A stretch of DNA of 21,962 nt from Acanthaster planci (lineage: Eukaryota; Echinodermata; Asteroidea; Valvatida; Acanthasteridae). Below, in pieces: positions 1 to 9,200 of the stretch. Below the pieces are notes generated by a model. The model saw only the letters and a list, made by a program, of their open reading frames with translations, did no database searches and had not been told where the DNA came from. The DNA is taken from positions 157,279-179,240 of the forward strand of contig NW_019091408.1 in assembly GCF_001949145.1 (NCBI RefSeq), read 5' to 3'. Both the position numbers and the translations under genes were made by a program. How positions within the stretch are numbered: position 1 is the first letter of the stretch; the number at the start of each line of letters is the position of its first letter.

Positions 1-197
1 AGGTTCATAATTGACGTGGGAAGGAACAATACAAACTTGTGAAATCAAATCAAGTGCTCATACTGCATTATTCACAACTGCTGGAATTTTTAAATAAGCA
101 AACTTCCCTGCAAATGTTTCACAATGTCAAATTCGATTCACTCTCACTGAAGGTTTGAACCGGCCTTAAGACAATCTTGAGAGTAACTGATACTCAC
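1..197 (-). other. TCP1 intron 2 (partial)
   Basis: AT-rich sequence after the exon 2 donor. I looked on the minus strand for the next expected TCP1 segment (DVTITNDGATIL) and did not see it, so the intron continues past the left edge. Confidence 0.75.
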
Positions 198-283
198 ACC
201 GACATCGTCCACCAACATCTTGTCCAGCCCAACAGGCCCCAGTGAACTCTTGACAATGTTGGCCACGGCCAGTGCGGCAGTAA
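198..283 (-). CDS. TCP1: TCP1 coding exon 2
   Basis: Eighty-six bases. The acceptor is ctgctcctgcag|TTACTG and the preferred donor is GTCGGT|gtgagt, leaving phase 0. A donor two bases earlier in the exon (GTCG|gtgtga) is possible but weaker. It encodes the nearly invariant chaperonin segment ANIVKSSLGPVGLDKMLVDD. Confidence 0.94.
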
Positions 284-2071
284 CTGCAGGAGCAGAAAAC
301 AATTATATGAACAATGTACTACTGGCACAGATTCAAAGATGGATCCAAAACCAAATTCTTGGGGGTAGAGTCGGAAAGGGCAAAAATGTTGAAATTGTTT
401 GATTTTACCTTTTATGACCTTCCCAAAGGGCAAGGCTAAATTTTAGGGCCCAAGCTTTACATGCTTTTGGAAGGAAGAAAAATGAGACAGTTCAATGAAA
501 GAGCTTCAACTGTTTGATTCTGAAAGGCTAATGGTGATCAGGATCAAAGCACAAAACTGATGTTCACAAAATAGACACGAAACAGTGCAGTGAAACATTG
601 TGCATTTGTATGACATTCTAGTAACTGTTCATCTGTGATTTTCGAAGAAATTGTTCAATTCTCTGACCGCCGTGTTTCTTAACCTCTATTTTACAAATTC
701 TTTCACTAGAAAAATAGAAGTGTATTGATTGCATATCGGGGGACTGACAGCTATTGCAAGCCTGGCTAGAACCTGGCTCAGTGATAAAAGAAGAGCAAAG
801 ATCATAAAGCAGGGATGCCTAGGTGACAAAGGGCGAGAAGCAAAAGAGATCGAAGAGAGGACACTCCTTTTTTGACTTCTCAAAATCTCAGATTGTTAAC
901 TGGACATCACCATTAGGCATCATCATCTAGTGTGACTAAACGAAGGTGCCATGCAGGGCAGGACTTCCAAAAGCCCTCCCTCTTTTAAAAATATACCCCC
1001 TATCCCAACCACTCTGCTTACCACCTAGGCATCCCTTAATATATTCACATTTCTAATTATTATTAAAATCTGTGTAGAAAAAAAGAAGAGTTAAAGTGAA
1101 ATTTTTTGAAATAGTATTGACTATTTCACTTTAGCAAAAAATGACAGAGTTCATAAGAATAGGGGGAAAAACCAAAATGAACTTAATCGGTCAAGGAGTT
1201 GTGGAGGTTCGCTTGTTTGTAGCTTGTGAAAAAGCCCTTTTGTGTTTAATTTCTTTATGGTAGTTCTGGTTGATTATGGTACCACAAAATCTTGTTTCTT
1301 CATGTAAACAGACATTTCATACAAGTATTACATTTTAAATTGCTAATAACTCTTCAACTTTTCAATCCATCTCTTCTCATTTTCCTTTGAAAGGCGTCTA
1401 TGGGGAGACAGTTCATGGATATATCTTGCTCAAAATCAATTTTTCCATGTTGGGAGGTGTTTGTGCAGAGAACAGGTCTATTGTGCATGTTTTAGTGGGG
1501 GATTAAAGTAAATCTTGGCCAATTGACAACTGAGAAAAAATGTTGCATTTAGCAGTAATGCCTTTTTTTGTAAGATGTATTACATGTATTCCAATAAGTC
1601 AGCCACATATTATAATGCAAATGTTGAGTGATAAATCAGGGGCTGAAAAGTTTAAAGAGCAAAATCATTTCCAATCACCAATTTTGTTATAATATTAGGC
1701 ATCAACTCCCTGTCATGCCTGTGCACAAAAACCAAAGAAGGATATCCAAAGCCCCCCGTCCTATAATTACTCCAAAGCCCCATGGCATATGTTCCTTGTT
1801 ACAAATTTACGGATGATCTAACTGATCACCAAACGTCAAATTTTACTGCTCTTATTATTATCAGTTGCAGTAATACTGGCGGAAATAGGTGCATTGGGGC
1901 GTACATCACAATAAATGAGAATGAGGATTTACAACACGCGTTGCCCAGGCCATGCAGGCCTAGACCCACACCTAAATGCTAATTATTCCGAAAATACTTA
2001 CCATTCTGATGTCTGACCGTGTCACCAGATGTCCTCTCACCAAATACTGATAACATTTTTGAAGTCGACAT
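198..2071 (-). CDS. TCP1: T-complex protein 1 subunit alpha (CCT1), 5' part only, 2 exons
   Basis: Encodes the alpha subunit of the TRiC/CCT chaperonin, the double-ring ATP-driven folding machine of the eukaryotic cytosol that folds actin, tubulin and other proteins. Exons 2002-2071 and 198-283 join in phase to give 52 residues. They include FGERTSG, then VTAALAVANIVKSSLGPVGL and DKMLVDDVG, which align closely with the N terminus of animal CCT alpha. The LGPVG-x-DK segment is the conserved group II chaperonin nucleotide-phosphate loop near the N terminus. The catalytic GDGTT motif and the rest of the ~550-residue protein would be in exons left of the window. The start at 2071 is fixed: an in-frame stop lies at 2087-2089 with no ATG between, and the context is ACC-ATG. 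The gene is divergent from the crotonase gene. Identification is from family knowledge; joining of the two exons is inferred from splice sites and phase. Confidence 0.95.
284..2001 (-). other. TCP1 intron 1
   Basis: A 1718-bp intron between two well-supported TCP1 exons. It holds only short spurious open frames and AT-rich sequence. I see no exon-like segment, RNA gene or clear repeat in it. Confidence 0.85.
2002..2071 (-). CDS. TCP1: TCP1 coding exon 1
   Basis: Seventy coding bases, 23 codons plus one base, starting with MSTSKML and ending RHQN. The donor reads CAGAATG|gtaagt. The ATG has A at -3. The exon ends in phase 1, which matches exon 2 and makes the Val codon across the junction. 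Confidence 0.94.
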
Positions 2072-3104
2072 GGTGGATTTGTATAATTACAAGTTTTTAA
2101 ATTTTAGATTAAATTTCCCCTCCCTGCACACAACAGTAGCCGTCTCATGCGTGCAGCGTGCTACTTAGAGATACTTTACTAAATAACATGTAGTTGAATA
2201 TTTACCTGAATTGTCACTTTCAGGCGCATTTAAAGTTATTCTGAAATTTGCATCGAACTATAGCCGGAACATTCACCCTAAGTTTTCCCAATTGTAATTT
2301 TTATACTGGGAAAATTGACTTACTAATGGCAAGCATGGTCACTTTTTGAACATCAACTATACGTTCGAAAGTACACTTTTACCCACAGAACATGCTAGAA
2401 AAGAATCATTCCAGTACTGACAGTCATTGATGCTGCCGCGTTTGGCTCATTGGATTGGACGTAGAGGTAGGAAAAGATAGGAAAACTATCCCCATGATAA
2501 AAAAGCAACATGCAAAATAAGCTATTCGATTCGCTATGTGGAGGACAGCTCCTTATTCGTCGTACCATGGAGGAAGGAAAATACTGTTCTCTTTCTAATT
2601 CTTAGCTATAAAACTTTTTTTTTTAATTTATCAGATGGGTGGGTCCACAAGTTTTCAAAGTGGGGGAACAATTACCGACAAATAGTTATCTTTTATCTAT
2701 AAATTGGATCCTTAAATTTTACTCTATACGGATATAAATAATTTTTTGTCTGGTTCTGGCAGTTTAGAAGCGTACATTTTCATTTGAAATGGGTGTACAT
2801 AAAGCTACACGAACCCCTTTATATGAATAGAATGGTCGATACGTAGTCTCGTCCAAAGGTCGAGTCTGGGGCCTCAACTATCTGCAATAAGTTAGACGAA
2901 AAGGCTTCCCTTCCCATCCCGACCATTATAATTTGTCTACAAAAGTTGTGGCTGCGGCTGCAAAGAGCACGGGTGATTATCTGGATAAGCCGCTTGGCAG
3001 CCGCAACCATAGACTTGCGTCTTATTGACTAGTGACGGTCGACAACCTAAAGAAGAGAACCTCAAAATCTTTGTCGTGCTTTTGAACTTCAGATACAACG
3101 TCCT
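2072..3104. promoter_or_regulatory. Divergent intergenic promoter region, TCP1 / crotonase
   Basis: The 1033 bp between the two divergent start codons must contain the promoters and 5' UTRs of both genes, or a shared bidirectional promoter. Two overlapping-spaced ATTGG motifs (inverted CCAAT boxes) lie at 2449-2453 and 2454-2458, beside a small GC-richer patch (gctgccgcg, 2432-2440). A second GC-richer patch at 2950-3010 has an inverted repeat, GCGGCTGC (2954-2961) and GCAGCCGC (2997-3004). I see no well-placed TATA box for either gene. Transcription start sites cannot be set from sequence. Confidence 0.6.
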
Positions 3105-3228
3105 ATGGCGAGTGTCACGAGACTTGGTGTTTTGAGCAGATATATTCTCGCGCAGAAAGGCAATAACAGGGTTCTTTGTGCCGCAAACAAAATAGTACAA
3201 AATCTGTCTTCGACATCGACAGGCGCAG
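3105..3228 (+). CDS. Crotonase gene exon 1 (presequence)
   Basis: Encodes residues 1-41 plus the first base of codon 42: [20 protein letters not shown] onward, with several Arg/Lys and no Asp/Glu, typical of a mitochondrial targeting peptide. The donor is GCAG|gtacat. It ends in phase 1, as exon 2 requires. Because no homologous domain lies in it, this exon rests on ATG position, composition and phase. Confidence 0.8.
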
Positions 3229-6200
3229 GTACATTTGTACATCAAGTAGGCCTACGTACTGTACGTGTACATCATGATGTACGTGTAGGCTACGCGTACA
3301 TGCGGGATATGCGCTGTTCGGCTAGGCTTTGCTTAGTGCTAGGCCTATGTCTCTTTGGCAAATTTATTGTGGGCGTAGCCTCCATGTTACAATGTTGTAG
3401 TAGTGACGGTACCAGTGCATTTCACTCAACTGCTGATCAACTCTACATCGATGAAATACATTTTGCGCAAGAGCTAAGATTGCGATGACGTGGCTGAACG
3501 AAAGTAATACTAATCAATAGGCCTTAAGTTATAATAAGTACATGTATGTTACGCCCCAACTACAGCATCAGTTCCAACTACCGTTTGGACCGTCCCAACT
3601 AGAGTAATATAGTTGTGCTGGCCCAACTACAGCACAGAGGTCATATTCTTTATAAGGGGTTCATTAGCACCTTGTTCCTATAATATTCAGGAAACAAAGT
3701 CCACTTTCTCAAACTACATGTAACTAACATTTAAAACATTTTGACGTTAAGGAACCATTACTCAAGCCTGATTGGCCTAGTTTAGGTAAACTTTGGTAAT
3801 AATTAAGCAAGAAAACTTCAAATTTCTAACCTGAATTTGGCAAAAGACAACCCCTCAGTCGAATCACGCCATTTTGTTTTTTCGTCCAATTACCTGACCC
3901 AGGCATTTTGGATTCACCAAAACAATCTCCATCCATGTCGAGGAACCAGACTACATGTACATTCGCTTATTTGTCGTTCACAGCTGTCTTTGCGGCAGTC
4001 ATGTACGCTGCCGTTTTACCCCAAAATTTCCCTCAAAAACTAACAGCCCTGTTCTCTTTTCTTTCTGATATGAAAGAGAACATCACCAACAACTTGCTAG
4101 ATAAGTTATTTTGAAAAAGTAGAATTTGTTCCCTTAAAATAGGAACAGGGTGCTAACGGTAATGAATCCTGTTTATAATGTCATGTCATAAATGAAGTGC
4201 CATACATGTATTTTAGACAAATTGTGTCAAGTTTGAGATGCATAAACTTGGATAAGGTTGAGAAGTGTTCTACAGAAATTAGTCAACAATAGTTGGACGA
4301 GCCCAACTGCAGCCCTACAGTTGGGACTGTCTCAGCTACAATTGGGACAGACGCTATCCACCCTGAGCTGAAGTGCACCCCCAAGCGGGAAAAGAAAGAC
4401 AGATGGTCGTAAAGTTTCGATGCAGGTTCTTGCATGCGTTCTGCGTGTACGCAAAGACCATACAACGCACCATTGATCTCATTATAAACGCGCGCTTATG
4501 CAGTGAGTACTAAAAAAACACGCCCTTTTTTGCTCTGGTCGGAGCAGATAGTTGGGACGTAATGAAGTATAAGCCATGAGGCATTAGTATCGCCTTTCTT
4601 GACATGATTTGGCAAGTCTTTTACACATTCTCAGACTATGAAACATTACACATGTAGCAGTGGCATATCCAGCAGAGGGCAACTTCCCCCCCCCAATTTA
4701 TTTTCTTCTTCACTTTTTTAGTAAAAGAGAAAGTAATCAGTGTACATGTATTTGCATTTATTAAATACATGTACTGTACATGTATTGGCACTTAAACCCA
4801 GAGAAAAAAAATCACAAAATAAAAGTAAGGATGTCAGGACCGTGAGTAAGAGTTTTGATATTTTCTCCACCCCGACATCACGTTGAATGAGCCCGAGGCT
4901 ACATTCGTTTTGGAATTTGCCTTCTTTCCCCCCCCCACAGCAAAAGCTAGATACACCACTTTAAGTTTAGGTTAGTGCAGCCGTAGATTGTCTATTATTT
5001 GATTATGTCTATCAGCTGATCACACGTGAGCTTCAGTATTTATCAGCTTTGCTGTCAAATTATTTTGATGGGAAAGAAATATTGCCCACAGAGACAAACA
5101 GTGAACTTGTGTGGAAAATATGCTAATTGAGTTTTCTGTGTACCCCTTTGATTGTGTTTGTCTGTCTTTGTAGCTGCTCAGACATTTCAGTTGAAATACA
5201 CAATGTGCCCTTTGGAAGGTTCTAGTTACAGTCCTTCTCACTTGACCTGGGTGAATACTAAATTACATTGTAATTGAACATCTAAAAATAGAGTGCTGCC
5301 ATTTTTGGTATTAGTAACAAGTTGAGCTTGCTTCCAGACCAGAAGCCAACCTCTGTAGCAGTCTCTTTCTCATATTATGCAAATGAGAAGTGCTCTGTTG
5401 GCATGTGGCTGTCAGACCTAGCATAGGAAAAGAAGTAGTCAGTCCAGTTATTTTGTCCAGTGTAATGAGCTGTGAAGTATCTCCAAATTGTTACCACTTC
5501 ATGTCATTTTTTGTACAACTTTCAATCAGCTTTAATGACCGCCTTTTAATCTGTCTGGTTTAATTTTCAGAAGACACTGTCATCACAGAGAAACAGGGAA
5601 ATATATATTTGATTGGACTGAACCGACCAAAAAGTCGCAATTCAGTGAACCGGGAGACTGCGTTGTGTCTGCGACTTGCATTTGAAAACTTCAACAAAGA
5701 TAAAGGGTTGAATGTTGCTGTCTTCTATGGAGTGGGTAAGGTGTTCATTTGGAAAAGGGAACCAATATGTGTTGTGTATTTGTCAACTTAAGGCAGTGTT
5801 ATTTTTAATAATAATCACTTATGGGTACTTCATTGCAACCATCATCAAAAGTAATTTTGCACCATTTACTGTACATGTAGAGCTTGTTACACCCTGACTT
5901 TGTCAATTGCCCCAACTTTGTCTGCATCCGTGACTTACTCGGGATATGCCCAACTTTGGTCGGGAGGAACTCTTAGAGCAAAGAAACACGGGCAACCAAT
6001 AGTCATCATGAAATTGTATTGGACGTGATATATTAAAGGGAAAGAGTTTCACGTCAAATGAAAAAAAGAACAGTTTAAAAGAAGAAACGAGGAGGAAGGG
6101 AGAAAGCAAAATTAGTGGAAAGCAGTGATGTCAGTAATACATGAAACAGCAATTTAGCCAACCCAACCACAGCATAAAACTTGTAAAAACCTGTTAGTTG

Positions 6201-9200
6201 CAAAACTTGTAACTGTCCAGTTCTCCTCATATTATTTCATGGAATTTTTTACGTTCACTTGTACTGGGTGATCAAAGTTGGGTATGCCACTGTTACTTAA
6301 TGCGTTAACATGTCTCACTATCTTCAACATGTTCAAGCAATTCTCATTTTAGTTTTTCAAAGAAAATCTCATGGTCTTTCTTCTCTCTTGGACTGAATTC
6401 CCAGGCGGAACATTTTGTGCCGGTTTCGACCTGAAGGAACTGTCCTCGTATGCACAGTTCAACCTGAAGGAACTCAACTTGGATGCATTTGGTCCAATGG
6501 TAATTAGCCCCCGTAGGATGTGCCTGAATTTTAAGAATTTAATACCTTCTGTACGCCAGGGAAGTACATGTACATTTAGTCAAACCCATCAGAAGTCCTG
6601 TCACTGGTCCTTTCACACTTGCACCTACAAACCCGATCACAAGTAACAGGTGAATAATTGTAAAGGAACCTTTGTCACTGTTCATTTAGTGGCCTGTGAC
6701 TTGGCTCAAAACTGGATGACTTGTAACGGCTAGACTAATGGCTAGACTACGGCCCCAGTGTGCACTAAGAATGGGTTTTATGGACTTTTTAATGTGGCCA
6801 TACATGTAAGTAAGGCCAGAGTATATTCTAATGGTTGTTGAGTTGACATGGAGCCAGGATGACAGGACATAACTTCCGCCATGCTTTTGGCATGCTTGGG
6901 TGTCAACAACGGGTGGTGTTATGTGAGTGTGCCCTCTATGGTCTAATATATCACAGGCGTGGGCTTGTATATTCTTAGTCATTCCAGTCGCTGAGTAGTT
7001 GCAAGCAACTTTCAATTTTCCTTTCTGGAGTGGCAGTAAATAATCAACCAATCCAGGTGACCTCAACCAATCCAGTTGACCCCAACCAATCCAGTTGACC
7101 TCAACCAATCCATTTGACCCCACCCATTAACACATGTATCTCTCCAATACCACACTGCATTTTGCACAACTCTGTTTGGCATATTCAAGCACGCATGTCA
7201 TACTTTTCTGCACTCACATCCAACATCCATCACTGCTGTGATTGGTCGATTGAATCTGGATTTGTTTGCTAACAGGGTCCTAGCAAGATGCAGATTACCA
7301 AGCCTGTGATAGCAGCCGTCAGCGGCTATGCGGTGGCAGGGGGTCTTGAGCTGGCCCTTATGTGCGACATGAGAGTCGCTGAAAAGAGCTCCACATTCGG
7401 CGTATTCTGCCGACGATTTGGTAAATGCCTTGAATTGTAGTTTTAATTAGTCCAAAGTTTGTCAGTTCATTTTTCTGTGATTGCAGTAAACTCTAAACCT
7501 GCAAAGAGTTGAGGAGACAGCTCTGTTTCAACCCTCATCATGCAGGACAGGGTTGCAGCTCTAATGCTTTTAATATCAGCCTGGATGTAAGGCTGGTTGG
7601 CTTAGCTGGTACATGCAACACATTATGGGGCAATATCAACACAAATAAGAATTTCTACACACAATTATACTCCTTGTTACACCTTGTTACATTTTTGTTA
7701 CTTACACAGCAGCTCCTTCCAGATTAAATAAATATAAATTGCAACCAGGTGACGTGTTTGACTGAAAAAAAAAAACGGGTTTTCAACAAACAAGGGGAAA
7801 GTGAGAAAACACTATATTTCAGTCTAAATTTTGAACTCGCTGTGTAAGCAGCAAAATGTGTGCTCCCCAGCGAGCTTCACTTTCACTCCAAGCATCAGTC
7901 AGCCTGATTTAGAATTCTGACTAGCATTGGCCAGCATAGCTACAGCCCATAGGCATGATCTGATAGGGTATTCAATTTGGAGAAATCACTGTAAATGTAT
8001 TAATTGATTTCCCATTGTCAATATTCCCCTTTGCCAGGTGTTCCCCTGATCGATGGTGGCACAGTTCGTCTCCCCAGGCTGATTGGCCTGTCCAGAGCAT
8101 TAGACATGATCCTGACAGGACGGCCGGTCCGTGCAGAGGAAGCCCTCAGCTTTGGGCTGGTCAATAGAGTGGTGCCCGATGGACAGGGTGAGTATGAGAG
8201 GAGGCACCGACTATTGGCACTAGACTTCCAGTCTTAAAGGAACGATGTGGCTATACCCAAATTACAAGGCTGTGGCCAGAAGTTACAGAGGTATTAATGA
8301 GAAGTTGTAGCCAGTGCTATCCATAGGCACTCATGTTGTGTCTAGCCATAGGCATAACTTTCATACACAGCCCTTCTTTAAGGTACCATGGTTTTGTGAT
8401 GAACGTTGAACTACAGAAAGAAACATTGTTTATCAGATGAACACCCTCACAAAGCTAGTTTCTTTCAGTTGCAGAGGAAATGTTGTACAAAAAGAAAAGT
8501 GATTCCGCAAACTGTGGGTCTGTGGAGACATTTTGTCGGCCAAATTACTCAGGCAGGGAAAAAGTCTATTAGTGAGTGGTTCTTCCCATCTCCAAATAAA
8601 GCCATCACTCGGCCGCAAGTTTTTTCTTGTACTTTTTGTTTTCTCTTTCCTTTTCTTGTCACATAGCCCTGGAGCATGCAATCACACTGGCCGAGCAGAT
8701 CGCCAGTTTCCCCCAGGGCTGCGTGCAGGCCGACAGACTGTCTGCCTACCACAGTATGTATGACAGTAAGAGCTTCAACGATGCCCTCAAGTTTGAGTTC
8801 AACACCGGTAAGCCTGTCCCACTGGGTCTGGTGTCCAGTTTCACAGGGCTGCTAAATACTCTAGTTTGATAAAAAGCAAAAACCAGTCACAAGATATACA
8901 CAATGCATGCCATTTTGGCTGATAACCTATATTTGCTAAGCAAATGATGTGCCCAGCGCTTTTCTGTGCTGGACGTCTTCAAAACTGGTTCAGTGTGATG
9001 TCGGGTTCACAGAGCATTTAAGCCTAGCCCAGTGAAGGGAGAGTTGGACTGTATCCACATTTCAAGCTGCAGCGAAATGCCACAATACCATGCGGTGCAC
9101 ACTTCTTGTGACTAGCTCCTGGTATATTACATGTATGTTGTTCCGCTATTCACACAGTATTTTGTGTCTGAGTGACATCAGGTTAGTAGAGAACAAAGAT

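Larger units (their letters stand above)
3229..5570 (+). other. Crotonase intron 1
   Basis: A 2.3-kb intron, the longest in the gene, holding two apparent DNA-transposon-like elements (3549-4562 and 4658-4961, annotated separately). A palindrome-rich patch lies just after the donor (3250-3290). A perfect 11-bp inverted repeat TACATGTATTT / AAATACATGTA (4743-4753 and 4763-4773) lies inside the second element. From about 4970 to 5560 I see nothing distinctive. Confidence 0.8.

Noticed and set aside
194-433. 79-codon minus-strand frame overlapping TCP1 exon 2
   Set aside because: Different frame from the conserved chaperonin sequence; the real exon is 198-283.
2937-3245. 102-codon minus-strand frame antisense to crotonase exon 1
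   Set aside because: It is Cys/Arg-rich without a domain and overlaps the divergent promoter and the presequence exon.
6686-7123. 145-codon minus-strand open frame
   Set aside because: It overlaps the 19-bp tandem array, which creates its repeated Trp/Leu/Gly N terminus, and is antisense within a well-defined intron.
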